Source: Ophiura sarsii
Lineage: Eukaryota; Echinodermata; Ophiuroidea; Amphilepidida; Ophiuridae
Reading direction: 5' to 3'
Length of the DNA stretch: 64,000 nt
Assembly (NCBI GenBank): GCA_035610835.1
Contig: CM069449.1
Location: forward strand, 39,229,098 to 39,293,097
The notes below the pieces were generated by a model, which was not told the origin of the DNA, searched no databases, and saw only the letters and a list, made by a program, of their open reading frames with translations. Every line of letters begins with the position of its first letter. Position 1 is the stretch's first letter. Position numbers and translations under genes: made by a program. Of this stretch, positions 10,795 through 22,461 are shown in pieces.

Positions 10795-12093
10795 ATCTAT
10801 TCAACTTTACAAAGATCCTCATCAAACGTTTGCGTGATCGCTATGGAATTGCCGGTACCGCCCTTGAGTGGTTTTCCTCTTACCTAAGTGGACGTGTCCA
10901 GTCAGTCAACATTAAAGGGGTTTTGTCTGATGATATTTTTCTGACAAAGGGAGTCCCACAGGGTTCTGTATTGGGACCACAGCTCTTCACCATGTACACT
11001 GCCCTTTGGGTGACATCATTGAAGCTCATGGTATAAACTATATGACTTACGCTGATGATACCCAGCTCTACTTAGTACCTAATCGTTCTGAACGATCAAC
11101 CGCTATTCGCAAACTGGAGCAATGTGTTCATGTCAAAGCCTGGTCGATACACAATAAACTAATGCTGAATGACACTAAGACAGAAGTTATATTTGTAAGT
11201 TCCAAATTTGTGAAAACTCTGACCTTCCCTAAAATTAAAATCGGTGAATCTGACATAGAAATTGCTAGTGCAGCTAGAAATCTTGGTGTTATTATTGACA
11301 AGTCCCTGGAAATGAAAGGTCATGTCTCGAACATTGTTCGCGCGGCCTCTTTTGCCATTTACAAGATTGGAAAGCTCATCAAATATCTTGATCGCGAGTC
11401 AACTGAGCGACTTCAGCCGACTTGTCCACGCCTTTGTGTCATCAAGACTTGACAGCTGCAATAGCCTTTTGTATGGTCTACCTGAATACCAAATTGCAAA
11501 CTTACAAAGAGTGCACAATTCTGCTGCCCGACTCGTGTCACGGTGCTCAAGGCGTGACCATATGAAGCCGATTCTTTGTGAGCTTCACTGGCTCCCTGTG
11601 AAGCAACGCTTACAATACAAGATAGCTCTGCTCACATTCAAGGCATTAAACAATATGGCACCGGCATATATCACAGAACTCCTAACTAAATACACTCCCG
11701 GGAGAACCCTTCGCTCTTCTACTCAAAATCTTCTTCACACCCCGGCTACAGGAAACACACAACTTTACAGTAACAGAACCTTTGCGATCATAGCACCAAA
11801 GATGTGGAACAGTTTACCATCATATATTCGCTCAATGTCATCTCTTGGCCAATTTAAAAAGTGTCTCAAGACTCATATCTTTAAGTCCATACATAGTGTC
11901 TGATTGTTTAATTGTCATTTATTGTGCAGGCCCTCTGTATTTTTGATACGCAGTTCCTGTACGTCTCTCATATTTTGTTTTTGTTTGTATTTTATGTATT
12001 GTACTTTTATCTTTGTTTTTAAGCGCTTTGAGAACTTGTTGTAAGGCGCTATATAAGTATTTTGTATTATTATTATTATTATTATTATTATTA
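10795..12093 (+). pseudogene. 5'-truncated CR1/L2-like LINE with intact 3' end
   Basis: Three overlapping frames give successive parts of a reverse transcriptase: DRYGIAG...FSSYLSGR and GVPQGSVLGPQLF, then YADDTQLYL (catalytic motif, about 11043-11070), then the C-terminal LHWLPVKQRLQYKIALLTFK block and a tail ending at 11903. Frame changes near 11000 and 11400 show it is dead. The 3' UTR ends with a short hairpin-like GCGCTTTGAGA...AAGGCGCTATATAAG and an (ATT)n tail at 12062-12093, the signature of CR1/L2 elements. The APE domain and RT N terminus are missing. It lies in the gene A intron, in antisense to that gene. Confidence 0.85.
12062..12093. repeat. (ATT)n microsatellite tail
   Basis: TTATTATTATT run that terminates the CR1/L2-like LINE. 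Confidence 0.88.
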
Positions 12094-13454
12094 CAAAGGA
12101 TTAAACATTGCTACCCGGAGAAAATAGGTAGAGAGCAGGGGTCGCATTCTGACGCGTCTGCGCGTCCTAAACCTCTCACTTTCTTGTAGTGACGCGTCAC
12201 CCAGCAAACACATAACGTTTAAAAAAGTCAGCTTTCAAATTGGAAAGACTTGCGAGCCCCGATCAAAATTGAAGGGTCCCTTTAAATTTGACGATGTATG
12301 GAAATGGAAACCTTAAGAAATTCTGTAAATTATATCATATCCATCCTTTGCTCACAATGAAATTCACTAAAACTGTCCGTAAAAAAGTAAAATTTTCAAA
12401 TACCCAAACTTCAGGACCCTCAATTTCTTTCTTTTTTTGTTCAATATAATTACGCCATTTGGGCTCGATAATTAATTTTCTAACATATAATGCATAATGT
12501 TGTTCTTGCGGGACACCTCCTTTAAGTGTCAACCTCCTTTAACGTAATTATTTAACAGATATGAATTTTGTTGAGTTCATTGCTTGAAACCTGCTTGAAA
12601 GTGCGTATTCTGAGCCCACTTGTAATGCCATATTTGTAGATTTGTAAATTTCGATTTTCTTTTAGAAGTGTTTTACCACAAGTAAATGTTGCAGAGACAG
12701 TATTAGCTTTTCTATTAACGTTTAGGCCGTCTTCTGCGTTCATATTGCCTTGAACTTAAACAATTGTCTTCCTTTTTGCACCAGTGGTGCATCCGTATTT
12801 TCTGCTATTGCTTCCATGTAGTACCACGTGGACTTCCGTCCCTTTATTTGCAAATTAAAAACACTTACAACTATTGTTGTGACGTCATCTCCGGTACTAT
12901 TTCGTGAACAGTCACCCATTTTCACAATCTTACTGTTAATGGAAGTAAGTCTTCCGAGGAGAATGGTGTTATTTTGGCAGCCATTTTTCAATTGCCTCTC
13001 AACGATTTTCCCCACGATGGAATTTGTGGGACTTGTGGGATGATAATGCTGGGAAAATTCCGCTTCATGTGACACCAAATTCAGCTCTCTACCAGTCCTA
13101 TTTTCTCCGGGTCAAAACCTTCAACGACCACACTACTACTATGGCTAACTAACCCGAAATACTATAGTGACAACTTTGTTGTAGTTCAATTCACAGGCCA
13201 AGTTTTCCAACCAAGCATGTCGGGTATTTGTTTTTGGTGATAATTTCTGAGTTTCATAGGGATATACTATACTTTCGATTTGCAAAAGAACAAACACGCT
13301 TCTTCATTTGATGCGGAAAAGTGTACTACATAAGCATGCTAAGAGTATAAGCTATCACGAATTAGCCTACGGGTAGTCGCAAGTTTTCCGACTTCGACAC
13401 CTTGGTCCCAATTTTGAGAAAAAAAATAATTGAAAGCAAAGGTTTAAATCATAA
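12094..13454. other. No gene recognised
   Basis: A minus-strand frame of 112 codons at 12740-13078 shows no motif I recognise and lies in AT-rich DNA of the gene A intron. The rest holds nothing supported. Confidence 0.4.
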
Positions 13455-13459
13455 AATCT

Positions 13460-13535
13460 GATGATACTGGGATTCGAAACCAGGACCTTTCTGTCCGAAA
13501 GCGAATTTCATAACCACTAGATCAGTTAGGCTGTC
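13460..13535 (-). repeat. tRNA-like sequence (SINE head or tRNA pseudogene)
   Basis: On the minus strand CTGATCTAGTGGTTATG (A box) and GGTTTCGAATCCC (B box) are about 35 nt apart, as in a tRNA of the Glu/Asp type. The acceptor arms do not pair (GCCTAAC against TATCATC), so it is not a functional tRNA. A weak SINE body may extend to about 13400. Confidence 0.55.
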
Positions 13536-13711
13536 AGTGCTTTTTTAATCCCACAAACATGACAAAAGAGGTATACATGTAGGGTTATTATAGCCCATAT
13601 TCTACGTTTATATAACTAAAAAATGTTCACAACCATTAATACGACAGTGTATTCCTTTAATACGGCAGACGTTTAAGCAAGTTATAGCCCTTTTAAAAAA
13701 CCTCAACAAAC

Positions 13712-14017
13712 CTGAGAGTAGATCCACGGATTAACCAGGTAGTATATTATGAAGACGCAGTAGGTCGCGTCGGCAATCGCCAGGCCACTCAGATACGCAC
13801 CAGGGAAATAACTCGAATATTTATCCCATTTCTGTTTGTGCTGAAACAAAATGAAGAGCTCGTATAAATTGGCTACCAGTCCAATGACAGAGGCGAAGAC
13901 CTGCAGTGCGATAAGGAGACTTTCTGACGTCGTAAATGGAGCGGCGAGAACGTACGGATGGTCGTGGTTTTCAGGCTTTGAGAAATCCCAGCCCTCGCTA
14001 CTGTCACATAATGCCAT
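13712..14017 (-). CDS. Rhodopsin-class GPCR gene A, exon 1 (N terminus, TM1, TM2)
   Basis: This exon encodes 102 residues: a short extracellular N terminus without a signal peptide, TM1 (about residues 33-58, with the conserved Asn in LVANLYEL) and TM2 (LSGLAIADATY, keeping Asp 2.50). The start is the ATG in AAAAGATGG, a fair Kozak context, and the paralogue at 38195 begins with the same ATGGC. The exon ends ...PWIYSQ at a CAG|GTTTGT donor. The codon after the donor in the unspliced frame leads quickly to a stop, which confirms the splice. Joined to 5247-5939 it makes a complete seven-helix receptor. Only about 100 bp separate this ATG from repeat DNA starting at 14121, so the promoter is unclear or repeat-derived. 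Confidence 0.83.
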
Positions 14018-14148
14018 CTTTTACAGAACTACTAGTAACCTTGTTGGAGAGAATGCTGGTTAAAACGATTTCAAAGTGTATGGTTTCAGGCTTTCCATCT
14101 TACACGTCTAACCACGGTTACTGTAGTAGTATAATATTGATTAAAATA

Positions 14149-15215
14149 CGAGGGTCAGTCAATAAGTTCTACCTCCTACCTCATAACTTTATTATTTTAT
14201 GAGCCAGTCTTATCAAATATCACACAATTGTAGCTTGTAAAACAAGTGTAACCTCAGCTACAAATTCATTTCAAATGTATCTGAGTAATGGTTGTACTTT
14301 TCTGGAGGTGCAGTGAAAACCAAACCTCGATTTAGTGTGACGGAAACGGATGAAAAGCAGCAAAATATCGCCGAAGTATTATTCATTTGGCCTATTGTAA
14401 GAGGCAAAACATACCTATCGGTCAATTATAACCGTTCTAAATGTCAGATATCTCTTTAACAGACTGTAAACAATACGTTGACTCATTTCTTTGGAAAAAA
14501 TATGCCTCTAATTATCCAGATCCAGGTCAGGACAACCATTAAGTTACCCCTCCCCTAAAGAACCCTACAAAAGTCGTATTTGACTTTCATAAGAACTAAG
14601 CGATCTACAATTTAACGAACCAAACAGAGGGATTAAAAGTCTCTCAAAGCGATAATTTTCTATCATTGACTAACTGATTGACTATTCTGAAGGTTGCACA
14701 TAATCAAAAGTCATAAAGTGACTATTATTTTAAAGATATAACATTCGAGGCATCGGTGTGGCTTGAGTTCTAACAACGGAAATTTGACTGATTGGCATTA
14801 TTCCAGTGTGCCAAAGGCATAGCAATACATGAGTTGATAGTACACTATTTGCAAGCCTGCAAGAGTTAATATTGCTTACAATCTTATTTATACATGATAA
14901 TACTGTAATATATTCAGATATCATAAACTGATTTCCATTTTCAGTATTTAATTCATGCTCTTATATCTATCCATACAATACGAAAAAAATCCCGAAAAAC
15001 ATATTTATATTTTTAAGGTAATGTTCTGTGTCCGTTGTCCAAAATCTCTCTCTGGCTTTGGCCGCGTCATATCAAAAGTGAAACAGGTATCAATTATCAT
15101 TTACTACAAATGTGTAGCTATGATTGGGAGCTATAATCATGACAAATATCATCAGGTTGACATTAATATTAGCGATGTTATAAGGAAGGAGGTAGAACTT
15201 ATTAAATGACCCTCG
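14149..15215 (+). mobile_element. 1.07-kb mariner-type non-autonomous element
   Basis: Flanked by TA (14147-14148 and 15216-15217). Left end CGAGGGTCAGTCAATAAGTT; inverted right end CGAGGGTCATTTAATAAGTT, then GTAGGAGG-like or CCTCCTT sequence on both sides, as in mariner family termini. No intact transposase; frames inside are short and unrecognised. A truncated relative lies at 6061-6300. Confidence 0.78.
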
Positions 15216-15321
15216 TAGAATAATAAAACTTGGTAAATACCATACAACTATAATATGACCTTGTGTTGCGCATTATCTATTACTTAGGCGGCAGGCCCTG
15301 AGGCTGAAACTATTATCTATA

Positions 15322-15907
15322 CATGGTGAGTCAAAAAAAAGTGTACTCAAAGTAAAATAATTATTAAAAATATCTATTATCAGAATATAAAGGCAACCAA
15401 TGTATGCGGCAATAGATGATCATCAGCAAAAAGAATCATGACATTTCATGGAACCGTTAACCAGATATAACTATTTTTGTAAAGTTACTGCGATTTGAAA
15501 CAGAACACAATATTGAATATTTTACCGTCAATAATGCTTGGTATTAACGAACAAGTGGATTCATGTATTGTACGCAATTGCTAACTAATAAAGACAAATC
15601 AAACATTCTCCTTTATTTTTTCAATAATTAAATGCAAAACAATGTCATTATTGCACCATTTTAGCAACAACAACAATACATTTGGCTTTGTGATAGTCGG
15701 ACTCAGCTCGGACTAGAGTGTGGACCGTTTTCACTAGTGGAATTTAATAGATCTTTTAAGAGAAAATATCGCAAATCTTGTTCGGTTTATAAAATGTTGA
15801 CTTTTACGCGAATCAGTCTGTCTCAATCAAAAAATCTGTGAAATTTGAGCACAGATTTGAAGATATAAAATCCCAAAGTTGAGTACACTTTTTTTTTAAT
15901 CACCCTG
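15322..15907. mobile_element. 586-bp MITE with TA target duplication
   Basis: Left CATGGTGAGTCAAAAAAAAG and inverted right CAGGGTGATTAAAAAAAAAG, then GTGTACTC on both. TA flanks at 15320-15321 and 15908-15909. The empty site is visible in repeat R copy 2 near 51838. Tc1/mariner type by target. Confidence 0.78.
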
Positions 15908-16177
15908 TATATATAGGAGGGGCTTGCTTCGGTTGGATTGATTTAAAGGCAATTTGTATAAACTTCCCATTGAATTATGTCGTAGATAACAACGCACTGT
16001 ATGGCTTGATAATGGTATCTACACCTGCATGTTTAATTTGGGACGCGCATCAGTGTTAGACGTAATATACATGTACGCCCTCGCCCGGTTGTATTAGTAT
16101 CAACCATGCTGATCCAGGGGGCGGGCGTGAGACTCTCTATCTGCGCATACAACCAGACATGCGTCATTTAATTAGAA

Positions 16178-16467
16178 AAGTCGTTCTTAACCTTTATGGC
16201 CCCACGACCTCATCAGACATTCTTGGCTGTGACCCAAAAAATAATGTAAGAAAAAAAACCAGCCCGATTTATTAAACCTCAATACTGCTTAGTTGTATGA
16301 TGCGAACGTAGCAAACAGAAAATTGTGCATAGTTGGACGTTTCTTTGGGGTTTTTCTTTTACGCCTTTTACGAGCGAAGTATTAAAGTGGTTCCCCAAAA
16401 AGCTATATTTATGACCCCTTTATGACCCCTGGAAAACCCCAAACGACCCCCAGGTTAAGAACCGCTG
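16178..16467. mobile_element. 290-bp hAT-like MITE with 8-bp target duplication
   Basis: The right end inverted reads CAGCGGTTCTTAACCTGGGG, the typical start of vertebrate and invertebrate hAT MITEs. The left end is a degenerate match (AAGTCGTTCTTAACC). Flanks AATTAGAA (16170-16177) and AATTAAAA (16468-16475) agree at 7 of 8 positions. Confidence 0.8.
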
Positions 16468-16475
16468 AATTAAAA

Positions 16476-18547
16476 CCATCATACGTGCGATTAGGCAATC
16501 ACTGAAGCGAGAAATAACAATAAAAAATGAGTAAGGAGATAAATTGAGTAAACAAAGATACTCCTTTTCTTGTGTAAAAAGTAACACAACTTTTAAGTAA
16601 TACCCGTCTCAAATTGGGTAAACTTTACCCAGAAAAAAGCCAAACAGCAACAGGGTCCTTTTGTTGTAAGTCTTTACACCGATGCTGTGTAAACATATTA
16701 CACCCTCCTGTGGTAAAATATAACCCTGTCGCGGGGTAAAACTTTATCAAACCTCAAATGGGTACTGGATTACCCAAGTATTTAGTTGTTGCCGTTTTAC
16801 CATCGTAAAGTGTAGTCTGGGTTACTCAGTATTGAGTACTTTTTCTAACAGTTTTGATATGATGGTGTCAACATTTTTACTAGGTTTATTCTGTAAATTT
16901 GGTCCAGGAGCGTGAAAGAGGGCCAGAATATTTACATTGTGTATAACTATTGGCACCATTAGTTGAAAGTGCTACAAGTTGGACATTTCTCTTAATCAGG
17001 TGCGCATTTTACATCATGGAAAAGCGCTTCGTTTAAAGGATACTTTTTGGTTGGGAAAATGGACCTATGGTCACATTTATTAAGTTGGGACCCTATTGCG
17101 TCACATGCATACATTTGACAAAAATTACATGTGATAATGCTCTAACCCTATTAACTCAAAAATTATAAATCCAAAGTGTGCAAAATTATATATTGTTAGA
17201 AAGCTGAGATATCTAGGATTGTGAATATCTAGTGTTTGTTCCAGTATACAGGGTGACTTAGGAAATATATAGGGTGTAACAAAAGGAATATTACTATGAA
17301 ATGTAATTTACTGTATGCTTCCTAATTTAAACATAGTGCATTGAAATAAATATTGAACCCTAGATTTGAGAAGCCAAAGGCATGTGCCTTCCGGTCATAT
17401 ATTATTTGTAGGGTTTATTAATTGTCAAACGAAAATACAGGGTGATCAAAATGTGTCAATTTTCACATAAAAAACTGTATATTCTGTCTGGACAGTATGA
17501 CAAAAATGTATATAAATGTTGTTTGTTCAAAAGAAACACTTAAATGAAGTTTATGAACATTTCTATTTTATTTTTTAAATTTTTAAATTTTTAAATTTTT
17601 AATTTAATTTTTTTATTTTATTTTTTTATTATTTTTATTATAGCATTGAACACGTTTAATAATAGATAATATAATAATTATTGTGGGCAATACCTTTTAA
17701 ATATATAGTTATCGGTAGAAAATAAAACACAGCAGGAATACACTGATGGTGAACTTAAATTATATAATTTCTCCCGAATTTTGTGTTGCAAATAAAATTA
17801 TATTACATTGGACGAGTTACCCATGGCTCTTGCTGAAAACTGGCGTCTCACGTTACCATGGCAACCGATAAATTTGCCCATTCAAAGCAGTAACACGAGC
17901 CAATTTCTTGCCTGTGGTATACGGCTTTTTATCTATAAAATACCCTATTCATATTTTATTGTTGAAAACAGAGCAAATTGTTCGTCACAAAACCGATCAT
18001 TGATTTTTAATCATGGTAAAACCATTGGTATTTCATTTATTGCTATGGTAACTGGCTATCGATACGGGTTTGAAGCTCCAAATAACCATTAGCGGATCAC
18101 GGTCCGTTGAGCAGGTTTTTAATTATAAAGAGTGCTTTTATTGGTTGATTTGTATAAGCTGAAGATGTATGCACTTTGATAAAAGCTTTGCTTTTAATGA
18201 AATATGTTATTACATTACACAAACAAAAAGAAACAAGGTCTTCTAAAAAACTGGGTGGACAAGTGTCAAAAGGATGAGAAGACTTGGAATGGATCTGTTG
18301 ACTTTTGTGGAAGTCGGCAAGCGGATCACTAGTGTGTTGTTTCTGGAAGGAAATCACCGAGACGTTATGTGAGCGATATGTGGTAAAGTTTATGGGGAAA
18401 AAAAGAAGAAAAAAATATCATAATTTATAATTTAATTTAAATTCCAATGTTTATTAATTACGAGAAAAACGTAATTTATGACAAATTCAAAAGTGCAACA
18501 AATTATTATTTTAATTGTTTTTTCTTCTTCACTTTTATAGTATTTTA
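16476..18547. other. No gene seen; AT-rich
   Basis: No gene. 17066-17110 is an inverted match to about 21505-21565 (shared TTAAGTTGGGACCCTA). ACAGGGTG motifs at 17248 and 17436 resemble Tc1/mariner-type ends without visible partners. 17570-17640 is low-complexity T/A. Confidence 0.45.
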
Positions 18548-20230
18548 ATTTTAATTTTTTTTTTTTTTAATTTTTTTTTTTCCCATTCATTTTATTTTTC
18601 ATTCATCTACATTCTATACATAGTTATATAACATAATAATAATATATCAAACCATGATCAAACATACTGGTGTCAATAAGTTACAAATATGAAAAAAACA
18701 TGACTCTACCAGCGAACAGCATGTACCAACAATTACCATTTGCATGAAGATTGATGGTTAATGATCATCAATGGCACATGACCTTCGCAATTGAGTTGAC
18801 AAACAAAGCAATATATAATATGGGCTGTCATGTAAATGTGTTTAACAAGAAGAACCTACTTTTACTCTGTGCTATGTAGGTTTTTGCCAATCTTATGCCA
18901 CACATTTTCACTTTGTCTCAAGATACTAATTCTCCATTTTAATTCGTATAGAAACCATTTAAATGCATCAACGTTTTTATTATCAGTGATCTTGATATGT
19001 CTGGATCTATACAGAGTGAACGACGCCAGACTAAGCATTCTATTTAGCATTACATTCAATACGTTTTGATTATCTGGTTTATAACCAAGCACAACAATTT
19101 TTAACGATATCTCTGGACATGGAATATTGTTAGAAATAATAAATCTTTTAAAATGAACCCAAAAGCTTTTTGACAAAGGACAGGCAATAAATGAATGTAG
19201 ATAATCATCTGATGTGTTGCACTCAAAACAATTGGGTGAGTTCGCCTTATTCCATTTATATAAGTTAGCTTTGGTAGCGATGATTCTATATAATAATTTG
19301 TAATTGAACTCTGCCAATTTTCTCTCTTTTTCTAGAATAGTTTTCATAGTCCAAATATCGTCTCATTTTGGTGACGTAGCCAGTTGCTGTGCCCATCTTT
19401 TCTAACTACATGAACGTAAATATACCTTGATTGCCAATACATTATATTTACACGTTTTTTATTTACATATATACACGAGGTTCTTAAACGAGTACTTATT
19501 TCAATAGGCATGTTGTTGGCGTTAACTAAAGCCAACCAATTCTTTGGAATTGATTTGAAGATAATAAAAAGCTCTGCAATCCAGTTGTGCTTATTTTTAA
19601 GCTTGTCAAGTATATATGTAGTGGAAATGATACCATCATTATTTATAAGATCATTGATATATATTATACCACTATCAATCCAGTGTTTGAAATACAAGGT
19701 CTTGCCATTGTGCATGATCAGGTCATTTCCCCATATAATATGACTTTTGACCCTTAATGAGTCGTTGATTGGTAAGTTTCTATAATCATTATCTAGATTA
19801 TACCATGCTTTTACCAGATCTGAATAAAATTTTGGTAGACCAATTAACGATGGGGCATTCTTTGCTTCCACAAAATTTATATTTAAGATTAAAAAGTTTG
19901 GACCATGAGCATTTAAATAGCGTTTAAAAAGGCATTTCCATTTACTATCATCATCATACATATAACGTTTTAACCATATACATTTCAAAGCTATACACTG
20001 AGATTTAAAATCACACAATTTTATTCCTCCCATATTGTAATTTCGAATGAGAGTCTTTCTCTTTATTTTCTCCGGTTTTTTATTCCATAAGAAATTGAAA
20101 ATAATTGAGTTCACTTCATTCGTGAAATTTTCAGGAACGGGTAGACAAGACATTAAAAATGTTAAATTGGATATACCAAGACATTTTATATGAACATACC
20201 TTTCTGGTAGAAAGGTAAAATTCATTCAAA
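18548..20230 (-). pseudogene. 5'-truncated L1/Tx1-like LINE with poly(A) tail
   Basis: The frame 20225-19344 carries the region after the RT domain typical of L1/Tx1 elements: FNFLWNKKPEKIKRKTLI, GGIKLCDF and ALKCIWLKRY. The next frame (19347-18862) continues with KLAEFNYKLLYRIIATKANL and a CFEC...H...C zinc-binding motif. The two frames overlap by an ATGA, which here marks a frameshift in one ancestral ORF2. A/T-rich 3' UTR follows and ends at an A-rich tail on the minus strand (18548-18588). RT catalytic and endonuclease parts are missing, so this is a dead 5'-truncated insertion. Confidence 0.82.
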
Positions 20231-20790
20231 TTTTATTATACAGGGTGTCCAAAAATGAAGAAAACAAATTCGGCTGATTACTTACAACCTCATTTCTGTA
20301 TTATGAATTGATTACAATGTTATGCCTGACATCAGTTGCACTGATATCTTGCTAACATACATAGTTAAAACTGTTGATCTATAAAAATCAGCATTGGATA
20401 TTGAACAATTTGAAAATGATATACTAGTAGGGTGACGGCGATGGATATGTTAATCCTAAACACTAAAAGGTGATATTACTGTGCGGATTTGGTGGATCAA
20501 CTAAGCACTTCCTAGGTAATTAGTATCAATATAATCAGCAAAGAGTATCTAAAATATTAAGGAATATTCAACATCAGGTCCAACTTGCAGAGATATTGCC
20601 CTCACCCCAGTTACCATTTGAAATTGGTAATAATCTGCCGTTGATACATTTTCAGATGGTATTTGTTGTATAGTAATATTAATTAATTGGGGATGTAATT
20701 AACACTAATATAGGTTTGGTAATGACAATAATGATACTAAAAATAATAATTCAATGAACTAATATACACAAGGTTTAATCATTTATTTTG
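20231..20790. other. No gene seen
   Basis: Begins with TACAGGGTGTCCAAAAATGA at 20241, which looks like one end of a Tc1/mariner-type MITE, but no matching right end was found. Confidence 0.4.
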
Positions 20791-21505
20791 CACATCCCAT
20801 TGGCAATACATAGCATGCATCCTCACATGCATGCATCCTCACCCGCCTCCACCCTGACTAATTGTAATTAACGAGTTATAGTAATTAATCTCAACTTGAT
20901 TTATACATTTTTCTTATAGATACTATTAAAGCAATAAAATATCTTCCAAATGAGACTAAACATACTCAATTGTGATGTATGGTTTGAAAAATATAAGCAT
21001 TTGAATGGCAAATAAGCAAAAAAATGTTGCCCATCCCATTGGAATACATAGTGTGCATCCTCACCCGCGTGCATCCTCACATGCCTCCACTCTGACTAAT
21101 TGTAATTAACGAGTTATAGTAATTAATCTCAACTTGATTTATACATTTTTCTTATAGATACTATTAAAGCAATAAAATATCTTCCAAATGAGACTAAACA
21201 TACTCAATTGTGATGTATGGTTTGAAAAATATAAGCATTTGAATGGCAAATAAGCAAAAAAATGTTGCCCATCCCATTGGAATACATAGTGTGCATCCTC
21301 ACCCGCGTGCATCCTCACATGCCTCCACCCTGACTAATTGTAATTAACGAGTTATAGTAATTAATCTCAACTTGATTTATACATTTTTCTTATAGATACT
21401 ATTAAAGCAATAAATTATCTTCCAAATGAGACTAAATATACTCAATTGTGATGTATGGTTTGAAAAATAAAGCATTTGAATAGCAAATAAGCGAAAAAAA
21501 TGTGA
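20791..21505. repeat. 238-bp tandem repeat, three copies
   Basis: CCCATTGG...ATACATAG starts recur at 20796, 21035 and 21273, so the period is 238-239 bp. Copies 2 and 3 are almost identical and copy 1 has extra CATGCATCCTCAC units. No coding. Probably a short satellite array or the inner repeats of a transposon. Confidence 0.85.
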
Positions 21506-21681
21506 CAAATCCACCCTTATTAGGGTCCCAACTTAAAAGAAACGTGACCCTATATGTTTACAGGGAGACCCATAATTTCCCTCTATATTCCTATATATTT
21601 TCATTTGGAATGAATGAAGAACATTTCCCCTTATTTTCATTTTGATAGGATTTATAAAATGTTGGTCATATTTCCAGTTCA

Positions 21682-21805
21682 GTTCAGTTCAGTCCTCAAA
21701 ATAAGTAACTGACCAGGTATTTGTTATGCTCTCAACTCCAAATCTAAAGCTCTTACGTAAAAATATTATTATATTATAAAGTTGAATGAAAACCTCTTCT
21801 CTTTA
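21682..21805. mobile_element. Left end of the 29598-30123 MITE family
   Basis: CAGTCCTCAAAATAAGTAAC followed by TGACCAGGTA matches the terminal repeat of the element at 29.6 kb over about 120 bp. Preceded by a short (AGTTC)n run. The right end is missing. Confidence 0.65.
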
Positions 21806-21815
21806 ATTTAAGAAT

Positions 21816-22188
21816 TTTTGGAGAAAATTATACAAAAACCACGGTTTTTTTTACCCATTTTAGGTTCTGCAAAGATAACTCAAAATATATTTTGTCAAAT
21901 GTTATCATACTAGTTTTATTATAATCCTAATACAATTCCCTAGGAAGAATTTTCGTTTGTTTTTGAAAAAGTGCCAAAAGTGCCAAAAATGTGATTTTGT
22001 GGCACTTTTTAGCCTATAATTTAAAAAATAAATAAGATATTAAAAATAACAATAAAAGTTTCCTAGGGAGTTGAATTAGGATTATAATAAAACTAGTATG
22101 ACAAAATTTGACAAAAAATATGTTTGGAGTTATCTTTGCAGAACCTAAAATGGGTCAAAAAACGTGTTTTTTATAGTTTTCTCCAAAA
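21816..22188. repeat. 370-bp inverted repeat (foldback)
   Basis: The left arm (21816-21960) and right arm (22050-22188) are inverted copies sharing TTTAGGTTCTGCAAAGATAA and ACTAGTTTTATTATAATCCT. The centre contains a run of AAGTGCCAAAA. No target duplication seen. Confidence 0.72.
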
Positions 22189-22461
22189 TGGTCAATTTCA
22201 TGATCATGGTTGGATTCATGAACCCTTTTCTGCCAAAAAAATGTTAACTTTTATATAGATTAAATGAATAATGAAGAAGTGACGGCAGTTTTACGGAGGC
22301 TATGCTGAGGATTCGATTTTGTTGAATAAGGTATCAAACTGCGGAGAGGAAATTTGCTCAAAAAATGTATATCTGAGATTTTTGGTACCGATTATCTATT
22401 TTGAATTAGCCAACCTCAAAGCACCTGGTCCGGGACTTTTGTTGCTAGGTGTAGTTCCCTT

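Larger units (their letters stand above)
5940..13711 (-). other. Intron of receptor gene A (7.8 kb, GT...AG)
   Basis: Donor CAG|GTTTGT at 13711 and acceptor TTACAG ending at 5940. The two exons join in phase 0, at the same point (before VSYD) where the intronless paralogue at 37-38 kb runs straight through. The intron holds a mariner-type fragment, a 108-bp palindrome, two long-TIR elements, a CR1/L2 LINE and a tRNA-like sequence. Confidence 0.8.
14121..15983. repeat. Unnamed interspersed repeat R, copy 1, carrying two nested insertions
   Basis: The pieces 14121-14148, 15216-15321 and 15908-15983 line up in order with the uninterrupted copy at 51716-51933 (shared phrases: CTGTAGTAGTATAATATTGA, CTTGGTAAATACCATACAAC, GGGCTTGCTTCGGTTGGATT). 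Two elements, each with a duplicated TA, interrupt it. The ends of R itself show no obvious inverted repeat. Confidence 0.72.

Noticed and set aside
12740..13078. Minus-strand frame of 112 codons
   Set aside because: No recognisable motif, no splice or start support, and it lies inside the receptor intron.
19344..19347. ATGA stop-start overlap as a translational coupling signal
   Set aside because: The two frames are consecutive parts of one LINE protein, so a frameshift in a dead copy is simpler.
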